A stretch of 64,000 nucleotides of DNA from Planctomycetota bacterium (GTDB lineage: Bacteria > Planctomycetota > Phycisphaerae > WQYP01): contig JAKAEZ010000012.1 in the NCBI GenBank assembly GCA_021819825.1, positions 1-64,000 of the forward strand, read 5' to 3'. How positions within the stretch are numbered: position 1 is the first letter of the stretch; each line of letters opens with the position of its first letter. Below the pieces are notes generated by a model. It was not told the origin of the DNA. It was given only the letters and a program-made list of their open reading frames with translations, and made no database searches. The translations under genes were made by a program, and so were the position numbers. Of the stretch, positions 1 to 7,937 are shown in pieces.

Positions 1-56
1 GCGACCCGTTGTTTGCGATGTTTTTGCACTTCACCATCCATGGTGATATCAAGCAT
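1..56 (-). CDS. Possible N-terminal fragment of a minus-strand gene cut by the window start
   Basis: An ATG at position 56 on the minus strand opens a frame that runs off the window without a stop; only 18 codons are visible (starting MLDITMDGEV). No clear ribosome binding site precedes it and no family can be recognised from so few residues. It follows a 43-codon ORF on the same strand, so a co-directional gene continuing to the left is plausible, but this may be chance. Confidence 0.25.
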   Translation of the reverse strand, partial: MLDITMDGEVQKHRKQRV

Positions 57-120
57 ACCACCACTTACCCGAGCGCGCCAGTGCCGTTATTGCGAATATT
101 CGCCGCGGAGCGGTAAACAG

Positions 121-252
121 TTACGCCTGCGCCGCCGATGTTGCGACGCCTGTCACCACCATCGCCCAAATGGCTGCCGCCACAATGGTCCCATTCAGTA
201 GTTGCCAGAAACTGCAAAATCGGCCAACACAAATTCCCTTAAACGTCGGCAT
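121..252 (-). CDS. Small putative membrane protein, 43 aa
   Basis: An ORF of 43 codons starts 14 bases after the stop of the Sel1-repeat gene on the same strand. The junction holds the purine-rich stretch AAAGGAAAAAAGAG, a credible ribosome binding site. The product has a short polar N-terminus with two Cys and one hydrophobic stretch (about residues 23-41, rich in Ala, Val, Met), consistent with a single membrane segment or an uncleaved signal peptide. No family is recognised. Tight spacing suggests cotranscription with the Sel1 gene. The call rests on context and hydrophobicity only. Confidence 0.4.
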   Translation of the reverse strand: MPTFKGICVGRFCSFWQLLNGTIVAAAIWAMVVTGVATSAAQA

Positions 253-266
253 TCTCTTTTTTCCTT

Positions 267-1034
267 TCATTTGGATCGGATTAGATATTTGTCGATCTCA
301 GGACGATTGCTCGCCAGAAGCTTTTCTGCCCGCACACTTCCCGCCGCCGCCGCTCGGCGCAACCATTTTATTGCATTCACGGAATTTTGGGGAACACCTC
401 GACCGTATGCATAGGCAACCGCCATTCCGATCATTGCGTATTTGCTCCCCTCCCTGTTGGCTTTCCGCCACCACGCAATCGCGATCGGAAAATCCCTATG
501 CACACCGAGCCCGTTATAGTAAAGGTTACCAACCAAGAACGCCGCAATGGGAGAGCCTTTCGCTGCCGCCTTGCGGTACCATAGCATTGCCTTGTGATAA
601 TTCTCGGCGACACCACGTCCATTTTGATAGAGTGCCCCGATCTGGACCATCGCTGGTAGACTGCCCCCTGCTGCCGCCCGGCCATACCACTGGATGGCCT
701 GCGGAAGGCTGCGCGAAACGCCTTCTCCATTCTCGTACAAAACGCCAAGGCGGTACATCGAGTTATAATTGCCGGCCTCGGCAGCGCGATGTAATTTCTG
801 AATCGCTGCGTTCGTGGCATAGCCGCCAGGCAATTCTGGCTGGACGAGCCTGCTTGATAGTAGGAACATCTGCGCGATGGCCAAGCTGACAAAAATATAT
901 CCGAAAATTATCAATCCCCGCCCCTTCTTATCCGCCCCCGTTACCGGGACGGCACGTTTAGGCCAAATGTTATACCCGTAGGAGAGGCCCCAAAGCCCGA
1001 TGAGGAAATTCCAAGTTGCACCCGGGGCAGTCAC
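267..1034 (-). CDS. Sel1-repeat membrane protein
   Basis: The C-terminal two thirds consist of Sel1-like (TPR-related) repeats of about 36 residues with the usual signatures: AxxG-N-xxAMYRLGVLYENGEGV, VQIGALYQNGRGV, FLVGNLYYNGLGV and IGMAVAYAYGRGVPQN, each followed by an AIxWxRKAA helix. Such repeats form a solenoid for protein-protein contacts. The N-terminus has two hydrophobic stretches (NFLIGLWGLSYGY and LIIFGYIFVSLAIAQMFLL), so the solenoid is probably anchored in the inner membrane. I chose GTG at 1034 because GGAGG lies 9 bases upstream; an ATG at 1058 is the longer alternative (263 aa). Role unknown; Sel1 proteins are usually adaptors or regulators. Confidence 0.8.
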   Translation of the reverse strand: MTAPGATWNFLIGLWGLSYGYNIWPKRAVPVTGADKKGRGLIIFGYIFVSLAIAQMFLLSSRLVQPELPGGYATNAAIQKLHRAAEAGNYNSMYRLGVLYENGEGVSRSLPQAIQWYGRAAAGGSLPAMVQIGALYQNGRGVAENYHKAMLWYRKAAAKGSPIAAFLVGNLYYNGLGVHRDFPIAIAWWRKANREGSKYAMIGMAVAYAYGRGVPQNSVNAIKWLRRAAAAGSVRAEKLLASNRPEIDKYLIRSK

Positions 1035-1058
1035 GACGCAATACCTCCGCATACACAA

Positions 1059-1352
1059 AACTAATTACCTCGACTATCTTAACGCAGCAGAGAGCTATCG
1101 CAATCTCAAAAACGAAATCAATCGGAATCAGCAGCGTTGGCAACCGAACGGCAATACTGTTATCACGCTGATCCTGCATGCGCCCCGGCCACGGCCAGGC
1201 CCGATCCACGGATTGGCGGTAAAACCGGTCAGGTCCGGAAGAAAGCAACCCCAAGCATGTTCAATGAAGTTGCGGCGCGTCATTAGACGTTACATTCAGG
1301 ATGAATTAATATATTTGACTGCAAAATGTTCACGCGAACCTAAGGATTGACA
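1059..1352. other. Intergenic region between divergent genes
   Basis: This stretch separates the divergently transcribed Sel1 and metallopeptidase-like genes and should hold both promoters. An AT-rich block at about 1300-1330 (TTAATATATTTGACT) precedes the plus-strand gene. A minus-strand frame here (970-1254) encodes a hydrophobic peptide but has no clear ribosome binding site, so I did not annotate it. Confidence 0.4.
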
Positions 1353-2360
1353 ATGGGCTTCTGGAGCAGGATCACCGGCGGGTCAACGAGCCGCGACGGC
1401 ACACACCAAGGCCAGCGACCGCTGATGGAACCGGGTGCTTTTTCATCAGCGCTTCATAAGTTACATGGGTTGCCGCACATGGATTGGCGGCAGGCCCGGA
1501 ATATTATCAGCCAACGCCTTGAGCCTGAATTGACTGGGGCAGCAGTAGCCTGCGCGGTGCGATATTGGCTGGAAATGATGGCCGCCGCCGGTGGCACCCG
1601 ATATGCTGTTTTTGAGGATTCTGATTTTCTAATTATGCACAGCGGCGGAGCGGGCCGCGCCCGGCGCATCACCGAAGCCATAGCTCCAGCTTGGCATTTG
1701 ATCGGGAATCTAATGGAAATCAGCCCAAAGGGGGACGCGGGTGGCCCGGGGCTTGAGAAGCGGGCGATTCTGATTTTTGATAATCCGGACCAGTACTATG
1801 ACTACATATGCGTATTTTATCCGGACCAAAATACAGTCTTCGGCACCAGCGCGGGCGTGTTTCTTTCCCAAGGCTATCCACATATCGTGCTTAATGCCGT
1901 TGCAAACGCGGTTTCGCTTCAGACGCTGGTGCACGAGTTGACCCATAGCGCTGTAGCGAACCTGCCGTTGCCGCGCTGGCTCAATGAAGGGCTGGCCCAG
2001 CAGATGGAGGACCTTGTCCGTGCGGCGCACCTTCCATTTAAGCTTTCCGCCCGCGAATTGCGCGTGCAGCAGAGATATTGGGGATGGTTTGGAATTCAGC
2101 GATTCTGGTCCGGCAGCAGTTTTAATCTGAAAGGCGGCCAGCGTCCCAGCTATCAATTATCTGAAGTTATGGTGCGCAGCTTGATGACGGGGCGGGGGCG
2201 CAACGGATTATTTAAACAGTTTCTTCTGCACGCTCACCGGCGTGACGCCGGGGAACAAGCCGCACGCCGGTTTCTAAATGTCGGCGTCGGAGATTTAGCA
2301 GCGGAATTTCTTGGATCCGGTCCCTGGTCGCCACTACCGACGACCGAAAGCGATGAATAG
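1353..2360 (+). CDS. Gluzincin-like metallopeptidase (DUF1570/peptidase MA-like)
   Basis: The protein (335 aa) carries an HExxH zinc motif, HELTH at residues 194-198, and a downstream LNEGLAQQ in which Glu212 would be the third zinc ligand, as in the gluzincin/peptidase MA families. No signal peptide or membrane segment is visible, so a cytoplasmic location is likely. Start: ATG at 1353 has AAGGA 6 bases upstream; an in-frame TTG at 1347 is less likely. The second half (FWSGSSFNLKGGQRPSYQLSEVMVRSL) resembles the helical segments after the active site in such peptidases. The substrate is unknown. It is monocistronic, with a convergent neighbour downstream. Confidence 0.7.
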   Translation: MGFWSRITGGSTSRDGTHQGQRPLMEPGAFSSALHKLHGLPHMDWRQARNIISQRLEPELTGAAVACAVRYWLEMMAAAGGTRYAVFEDSDFLIMHSGGAGRARRITEAIAPAWHLIGNLMEISPKGDAGGPGLEKRAILIFDNPDQYYDYICVFYPDQNTVFGTSAGVFLSQGYPHIVLNAVANAVSLQTLVHELTHSAVANLPLPRWLNEGLAQQMEDLVRAAHLPFKLSARELRVQQRYWGWFGIQRFWSGSSFNLKGGQRPSYQLSEVMVRSLMTGRGRNGLFKQFLLHAHRRDAGEQAARRFLNVGVGDLAAEFLGSGPWSPLPTTESDE

Positions 2361-2484
2361 CTCCCCCCCATCGCTTTTATCCACAGATTTCACAGCTTTC
2401 TTATTTCGTCGTTAATCTGCGTAATTTGTGGATCAGGCATCTTGATTGCGGCAGTGCCGCGCGGGGCATCATGACGTCTCAATT

Positions 2485-3450
2485 TCATCGCCTGTGGTTG
2501 GCTTGCGAAATGAAATTCATTTCTTTCAGCCAGCGGACGCAATCGCGCGGCCATTGCGTGCTGTCGGTGCCTTTTTCTCCCAAGCCAAAACCATGCTTCC
2601 CGTGCTTGAACTCCACGAGCTTGGCCGGCACACCGTTGCGCCGCAGCGCCGCGTAAAAGCGCTTTTCATTCTGATGGTTTACCGTGCGGTCATCATGGGC
2701 GTAAAAAATAAATGCCGGCGGCGTCAGCGGCGTGACGTTAAGTTCACCGGAGAAATATTTTTCAACATCCAGCGGCGCATGACGGCCAAGAAGATTATGG
2801 CGTGTGCCTTTGTTGGCAATCCCCGGCATCATGGAGGTGGTGGGATATCCCAGCACCAGAAAATCCGGCCGGGTGCTGAATTTGTTACGCGGATCCCTGG
2901 CATTGGGATTTCCCGGCAACCAGTGCACGCCGGAAAGTGCCGCCAGCGACCCCCCGGCTGAAAAACCCATCACGCCCACATGGTACGGATTAATGTGCCA
3001 TTGGGTCGCGTGGGCGCGGATAATCTGCACCGCGCGCCGCACGTCCTGCACGGGCCAAGGCACGCCGCTGGCGGGCAGGCTCTGCTGGGGCAGGCGATAT
3101 TTGAGCACATAACAGCTTACACCCACCTTATTAAACCAGCGCGCCACGCGATAGCCTTCCAGAGAAATGGCCTCCACACCATAGCCGCCACCGGCGCAAA
3201 TGACGATTGCACATCCATTGGCTGCTTTTTTACGTGCAGGAAAAATCGTCAGCGTGGGCCAAAGAACGGGATGCAGAATAATACACCCCTTGTGTTTTTT
3301 CATGAAGCTATGCCCCGCACGTTGTGCCGGCGTGACATGCAATTCGGGCCACACGGGAATCACCCTTGGAGCAGCTGCGGATACTGCCGTGACAAGCATC
3401 ACAATCAAAACAACTGCGGACCACTTTGTTTGTGAGCGCACAAATCGCAA
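2485..3450 (-). CDS. Secreted alpha/beta-hydrolase, carbohydrate esterase-like
   Basis: An alpha/beta-hydrolase of the BD-FAE/acetyl xylan esterase type. It shows the oxyanion-hole motif CAGGGYG, the nucleophile elbow GFSAGG, an acid in HDDRTV and a catalytic His in HGKHGFG. The reaction is probably removal of acetyl or feruloyl groups from plant polysaccharides outside the cytoplasm. I propose a TTG start at 3450, giving a typical signal peptide (MRFVRSQTKW, then a hydrophobic core ending VSAAA). The open frame extends to 3594, but that would run through the terminator of the upstream pseudopilin gene. It lies downstream of a pseudopilin, a GH3 enzyme and an SGNH esterase on the same strand, which supports a role in polysaccharide use. 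Confidence 0.78.
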   Translation of the reverse strand: MRFVRSQTKWSAVVLIVMLVTAVSAAAPRVIPVWPELHVTPAQRAGHSFMKKHKGCIILHPVLWPTLTIFPARKKAANGCAIVICAGGGYGVEAISLEGYRVARWFNKVGVSCYVLKYRLPQQSLPASGVPWPVQDVRRAVQIIRAHATQWHINPYHVGVMGFSAGGSLAALSGVHWLPGNPNARDPRNKFSTRPDFLVLGYPTTSMMPGIANKGTRHNLLGRHAPLDVEKYFSGELNVTPLTPPAFIFYAHDDRTVNHQNEKRFYAALRRNGVPAKLVEFKHGKHGFGLGEKGTDSTQWPRDCVRWLKEMNFISQANHRR

Positions 3451-3544
3451 AATGTGATTTGTGCCTGGAACGATAATATTGTATCTGCTCAAGAGCGAGG
3501 TCCCTTTTTCAGTTGGATATGCGCACGCGACAATTCGCTTATAA

Positions 3545-3586
3545 GAATATAAAAGCCTCCCCTCCGCGTGGATGCGCAGGGGAGGC
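3545..3586 (-). terminator. Intrinsic terminator of the pseudopilin gene
   Basis: On the minus strand a GC-rich stem (GCCTCCCCT pairing with AGGGGAGGC, extended by inner GC pairs) is followed by TTTTATATTC. It lies 30 bases after the pseudopilin stop and upstream of the proposed esterase start. Confidence 0.85.
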
Positions 3587-3614
3587 TCGATCACTGTACA
3601 ACCTTAGTTTCCAA

Positions 3615-4658
3615 TTACCACGCGTAGTAATTATGGCCGTTGTAGTAATGCACCTTTACTTTAGCCATTCCCTGCCAGGATACGGATCCGTCATTGTATA
3701 GATCATGGACTCCTTCCGGCAGGTAGTTGTTATTGGGAATATCCACATGATTGGAAGCCGGGGATAATGGCGAGACAGAACCGCCGACGGCACCCCAGGT
3801 TGTCATTTGGCCCATTGTGCCTGTCGGGTCGGTCATTACCGCGATGTCCGACGCCAATATCGCGCCTGGACCCGCCAAAGCGTTTTCCGCGGGCATGTGG
3901 GACGTATTCGTATTGAAATAGGACCAAGAGTTGATGTTTGTGGTCTGGTTGATGATGGCTGAAAGATCATAGGCTGGGCTATACCCCTGGGGGTTGCCCG
4001 AGCCGACAGTGCTGGAATTGGGCCCCAGCGGAACATTGCCGCCCGTTCCACGATCCACCCAATAACAGTAGCCGGAATAGAAATTCCATTGTTTCAAATA
4101 TCCCGTTGTTGGAACAAAAAAGGACTTAGGGCCACTGGCGATGACCTGATCCGGCTGACTGATAACGCCCGGTTGGGTAGAGAAAAGCAACGAAATGCCT
4201 TTTAAATTTGGCGTCAAAATTCCGGGGCGAATGGTGGTCGGAATCATACTGTTGCCTCTCCGGCCAAATGAATCAACATATAACATGGCAAACCCCCACG
4301 CCGGATATACAGCCGGGGCCACCGGCCAGCGGAATCCCCCCATCGGATACATAAAAGAGGCGTTGAGGGGATAGGTACCGTTGTATTCATTGGCGTACTC
4401 ATGCATGGCCAGCCCTAACTGCCGCAAGTTTGACGCACAGACAACTTGCTCCGCCACGTACTTCGCGCGGGCCAGGGCCGGTAAAAGCAGGCTGATCAAA
4501 AGCGCGATAATGGATATTACCACCAGCAATTCAATGAGGGTAAACCCTTTGCTCCAGGCTTTTAGCACGCCCGCGCACGTGTTTTCGTTATCTCCCAAAC
4601 TCCGTCGCTGTATTGAACGACAGTTGTCTGAAACATTCTTGCATACTGAACGGTTCAT
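3615..4658 (-). CDS. Type II/IV pseudopilin-like protein (prepilin N-terminal cleavage domain)
   Basis: The 347-aa product has a prepilin peptidase site [18 protein letters not shown] (Gly38, Phe39, Glu43) followed by the hydrophobic alpha-1 helix and the [21 protein letters not shown] segment typical of planctomycete DUF1559-related pseudopilins. The C-terminal part ends with a [10 protein letters not shown]-type motif. The leader before the cleavage site is unusually long (38 residues). Start: ATG at 4658 with AAGGAG 7 bases upstream. Such proteins are membrane-anchored by the N-terminal helix and are often encoded beside PEP-CTERM proteins and glycoside hydrolases; their function is not established. 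A tandem operator-like site lies about 175-210 bases upstream. Confidence 0.85.
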   Translation of the reverse strand: MNRSVCKNVSDNCRSIQRRSLGDNENTCAGVLKAWSKGFTLIELLVVISIIALLISLLLPALARAKYVAEQVVCASNLRQLGLAMHEYANEYNGTYPLNASFMYPMGGFRWPVAPAVYPAWGFAMLYVDSFGRRGNSMIPTTIRPGILTPNLKGISLLFSTQPGVISQPDQVIASGPKSFFVPTTGYLKQWNFYSGYCYWVDRGTGGNVPLGPNSSTVGSGNPQGYSPAYDLSAIINQTTNINSWSYFNTNTSHMPAENALAGPGAILASDIAVMTDPTGTMGQMTTWGAVGGSVSPLSPASNHVDIPNNNYLPEGVHDLYNDGSVSWQGMAKVKVHYYNGHNYYAW

Positions 4659-4959
4659 AAAGATACTCCTTTTAGAACATCGGGCATCATTGGGTACAAT
4701 AACTGGGCACTAGAATGCCCTGTACCGCGATAACTTAACTTTTCAAACACGTTGTCCGCTTTGACAACCGTAGGCACCAACGCGCCAATTTGCTATACAT
4801 GACTATAGAGCTTTGTAGCTGAAATGGAAGTCCCATTTTTTATCAAAATCTGTACCACTTTTTATCAATTTGGCCCAGCCTCAACGGATAACCGGGGTAA
4901 AGTTGGGCATTGGCCTATTAATCCAAGCATGAGGTACTATTCCGCCACGTCATGTCCTG
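4659..4959. other. Intergenic region upstream of the pseudopilin gene
   Basis: This 301-bp stretch lies between the GH3 stop and the pseudopilin start (both minus strand). It holds the tandem operator at 4833-4867 and an AT-rich segment closer to the pseudopilin start. No gene or obvious terminator for the GH3 gene is visible. Confidence 0.5.
4833..4867 (-). promoter_or_regulatory. Tandem 13-bp operator-like site, copy 1 (pseudopilin promoter)
   Basis: Two direct copies of a 13-bp word, CCATTTTTTATCA (4833-4845) and CCACTTTTTATCA (4855-4867), start 22 bases apart. The same arrangement recurs at 9769-9824 and 11371-11404, each time upstream of a minus-strand gene of the carbohydrate locus. 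On the minus strand the word reads TGATRAAAAGTGG. The phasing of two helical turns suggests binding by a dimer on one face of DNA. Confidence 0.7.
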
Positions 4960-7749
4960 TTACTGGCGGACAGCCTGGCGCAGTAGTTCATCGCGGCTGG
5001 AGATTCCCACGGCGATGGTGTAATTACCGGGAGGGACTTCCCATGCATTATTTCGGCTGTTAAAACAGGCAAATGCTTTCCAGTTCAATCGCATCGCCAC
5101 GGTCCGACTTTGACCGGGATTCAACTCCACACGTTGGAAGCCTTCGAGTTTTTGAACTACGCGATGGATTGGGCCGCCCTGTGGGGGATGCACATATAAC
5201 TGGACGACCTGCGCCCCGGCGCGTTGACCGGTATTAGTGACCGTTACATGAACGGTGATGATCCGCTGCGGACCGGCCCCTCGGGAACGCACGGTCAGAT
5301 GGCTAAGTGAAAATGTGGTGTAGGAAAGCCCGAACCCGAAGGGAAATAAAGGACGGATATGCTTGTAATCATACCAGCGATAGCCGACATAAATCCCCTC
5401 CACAAATTTGCAGCGTGCCCCCGCCCCGTCGGGAAAACCGGCATAACGCGGCTCGGCAAACCAGCGATGGTTGAATACGCCGGGATAGCCCGGAAAATGG
5501 TGGTAAGCAGCCTCATCGCGCGCATAACGACTGAACGAGTCAGGCAGATGGCCACTGGGATCAATTTTTCCAAATATTATTTTGGCAATCGAAATATTAC
5601 CGGTCTGTCCCGGATACCATCCCCATAACAGGCCCGCCACATGATGGATCCATTTTTCCATGCCTACGCCTGCCCCGGCATAAACCACCGCAATGGTATG
5701 TGGATTTAATAGGGAAGCTTCGCGCAGATATTCGTTCTGCGGCCCCGTGAGGTTATAAGGCCTGTCGGCCTGTTCCCGTTGGATGGTCTGATTAAATCCC
5801 ATGCAGGCAATGACCGCATCGGCATGACGAATCATGCGGCGTTGGCTTGAGGTAAAGAAATGCACCGCTTTCCTTGGCACCCAGCCAAAGCCGATGACGG
5901 CGGGTTTGTTTATAAAACTGCGGTACACCACGCGAATCTGATACGTTTTTCCGGCGTGAAGGCGCACTGTTGTCAAAGCGCCTTTAAGAGGATGGAAAGG
6001 TCTTTGCCAGAACGGCAGCCACAAATCAATAATCCGTCGGCCATTGAGGTAAACCTCTCCCGAACCATTGACAGCGCAGATAAAACTATAAGCGCCGGTA
6101 CTGGTGGGATGAATTGCCGCTTTCCATATCACACTGATTGGCTTTTTGCCGGTTCCGGCCTGACGGGTCATTCTGGTCAGCACCTGGATAAGTTTGGCGG
6201 CGCGGCTGTTATCGGGACGGTCGGATACAGTGCGGTTAAGCGTCGTTGGCGGATTGAGGGAGATATTCTGCTGCCGCACGTGCTGTGGTTTTCCTTGGAA
6301 CCGGCCATTGGCATAATAATCCGCCACGACCCCGGGTCGCCCATCCGGCGTAGTGAGCACTCCGCGGCCCCAAAACTGTTCGTAAGTGTCGTCCCATGGC
6401 ACGGCGGCCAGACGAACATTGGGGCTGACTACCTGTTTGACCGCGTTAAATAAAGTTAATGGCGGAACCACGGCCGGAGGCACATGGGAACTGCCGCCGC
6501 CGCCGGTGACAACGCGCGTAGCCCATGGCCCGATGAACACCACATTAATATGCCGCGCTGGATTCAACGGCAGGATATGATCGCGGTTCTTCAACAACAC
6601 CGTCCCCTCCGCCGTGACCTGATTTACGACGGCGGCATCGCCAGAGGTGTTGGCGGACTTATGATTAAATGAATTGATGGGATCATTAAAACCCATGGCG
6701 ACAATCATGCGGAGAATCGGCAGGACCCGGCGGTTAATTAGCGCGATGGAAATCTCGTGCTGGTCCAACAGACGGCTGATCGCCGGCAGTGAATATTTAT
6801 TAGTCTTGGGCATTTCCATATTAAGCCCAGCGCGTAGATTTCCCTCTGTGCTGTATACGCACCCCGCGTCCGACCGGGTGACACCTTGAAATCCCCACCT
6901 GTCACGCAGGATATCCGTCAGTAGAAAATGACTTTCAGAGCCGTATTCACCGTTGATACGATTGCAGGCCGCCATAATCATCCAGGTGTGCCCCTGTCGC
7001 ACCGCGGCACGGAACGGCGGCAGATAAATTTCCTCCAACGCGCGGCGGCTGATGATGCAATTAATGCTGGGCCGCTGGGTTTCAATCTCATTGCCCACAA
7101 AGTGCTTGGTACATGCCACGACATCTTCCGACTGCAGCCCTTGCACATAGGGCACTACCAGTTGCGCCGCTAAAAATGGATCTTCCCCGCCGATGTATTC
7201 AAAACTCCGTCCATTCTGCGGCTGGCGCAGTATGTTCACACCCGGCCCCAGCAACATACCGACATGTTTGGCCCGGGCGTCAATGCCGATGTGCCGAGCC
7301 TCGCGGTAAACCAGATGCCGATTCCATGCCGCGGTCAAACAAGGTGCTGCCGGATAGGCAGTTGACCTGCCCCAATCGACCACGCCCAGGGTGGCGTCGC
7401 TGACATGAATGGCGGGGATTCCCAGCCGCGGGATGGCATGGGTCGCCTTGGCCGGACGGTAACCGGAAAGTAGGGCCACTTTTTCCGGCAGCGTCATTTT
7501 CGCCAGCAGGCTTTGTGCTCTGGCATTAATTTGTAAAGGCGACAGACCAATGGGTGAATATTCGCCGGCGGGCGTTGACCGCGTGGCAGCGGCTGCAACG
7601 GACGGCGCGGCCTTGGCGGAAATATCAGCGGTGCCGGCCAGATCAGATGCGGCCGTCGGGCGGGTAAATGCCGTCAAAGCCGCAATGCCGATCGTCGCGA
7701 CGGCGATCGGGGAAAAAGCACAAAAAATTGTAGAGGATTTGAACAACAT
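4960..7749 (-). CDS. Secreted glycoside hydrolase family 3 beta-glucosidase/xylosidase with PA14 domain
   Basis: A 929-aa GH3 enzyme. Domain order: signal peptide or membrane anchor (residues about 1-35), GH3 N-terminal TIM barrel (about 75-345) with nucleophile Asp294 in VTRSDAGCVY, GH3 C-terminal domain split by a PA14-like carbohydrate-binding insertion (about 465-625, starting PGVVADYYANG), and an Fn3-like domain (about 820-900, VTVTNTGQRAGAQVVQLYV). The PA14 insertion is typical of enzymes acting on oligosaccharides from plant glucans or xylans. ATG 7749 follows AGGAG by 12 bases; the frame could start at TTG 7779. Release of terminal beta-linked glucose or xylose in the periplasm is inferred. 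Confidence 0.92.
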   Translation of the reverse strand: MLFKSSTIFCAFSPIAVATIGIAALTAFTRPTAASDLAGTADISAKAAPSVAAAATRSTPAGEYSPIGLSPLQINARAQSLLAKMTLPEKVALLSGYRPAKATHAIPRLGIPAIHVSDATLGVVDWGRSTAYPAAPCLTAAWNRHLVYREARHIGIDARAKHVGMLLGPGVNILRQPQNGRSFEYIGGEDPFLAAQLVVPYVQGLQSEDVVACTKHFVGNEIETQRPSINCIISRRALEEIYLPPFRAAVRQGHTWMIMAACNRINGEYGSESHFLLTDILRDRWGFQGVTRSDAGCVYSTEGNLRAGLNMEMPKTNKYSLPAISRLLDQHEISIALINRRVLPILRMIVAMGFNDPINSFNHKSANTSGDAAVVNQVTAEGTVLLKNRDHILPLNPARHINVVFIGPWATRVVTGGGGSSHVPPAVVPPLTLFNAVKQVVSPNVRLAAVPWDDTYEQFWGRGVLTTPDGRPGVVADYYANGRFQGKPQHVRQQNISLNPPTTLNRTVSDRPDNSRAAKLIQVLTRMTRQAGTGKKPISVIWKAAIHPTSTGAYSFICAVNGSGEVYLNGRRIIDLWLPFWQRPFHPLKGALTTVRLHAGKTYQIRVVYRSFINKPAVIGFGWVPRKAVHFFTSSQRRMIRHADAVIACMGFNQTIQREQADRPYNLTGPQNEYLREASLLNPHTIAVVYAGAGVGMEKWIHHVAGLLWGWYPGQTGNISIAKIIFGKIDPSGHLPDSFSRYARDEAAYHHFPGYPGVFNHRWFAEPRYAGFPDGAGARCKFVEGIYVGYRWYDYKHIRPLFPFGFGLSYTTFSLSHLTVRSRGAGPQRIITVHVTVTNTGQRAGAQVVQLYVHPPQGGPIHRVVQKLEGFQRVELNPGQSRTVAMRLNWKAFACFNSRNNAWEVPPGNYTIAVGISSRDELLRQAVRQ

Positions 7750-7874
7750 AAGAACGTGAACTCCTGGATGATCTACCAAAAATACCGGGGATCAAAAATA
7801 CCGCTTTCCATCTCTTTGGTATTCTCGATATTCGGACCGCCATCATAAAGTCGGCAAACAATTTGACTAAAGAA
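7750..7874 (-). promoter_or_regulatory. GH3 promoter region with CGGTATTTTTG repeats
   Basis: Upstream of the GH3 start, the minus strand carries two direct copies of CGGTATTTTTG 16 bases apart (plus-strand positions 7777-7787 and 7793-7803). They sit right next to the ribosome binding site. This gene lacks the 13-bp operator seen upstream of its neighbours. Function is not known. Confidence 0.35.
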
Positions 7875-7904
7875 AAGAAGGCCGTGAACTCTCGCGGCCT
7901 TCTT
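7872..7904 (-). terminator. Intrinsic terminator of the PEP-CTERM gene
   Basis: A perfect 10-bp stem (AAGAAGGCCG with CGGCCTTCTT, 10-base loop) is followed on the minus strand by TTCTTTAG. It lies 33 bases after the stop of the PEP-CTERM gene. Confidence 0.9.
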
Positions 7905-7937
7905 GCACATCTGCAATACGTTGTAACTGTGTAGTAA

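Noticed and set aside
170-889. Plus-strand 239-codon ORF opposite the Sel1 gene
   Set aside because: Antisense to clear Sel1 repeats and composed of Arg, Pro, Ser and Cys as expected for a shadow frame.
970-1254. Minus-strand 94-codon ORF with a hydrophobic segment upstream of and overlapping the Sel1 gene start
   Set aside because: No convincing ribosome binding site. Its overlap with the Sel1 frame could mean a frameshift, but the Sel1 gene has its own GGAGG-GTG start.
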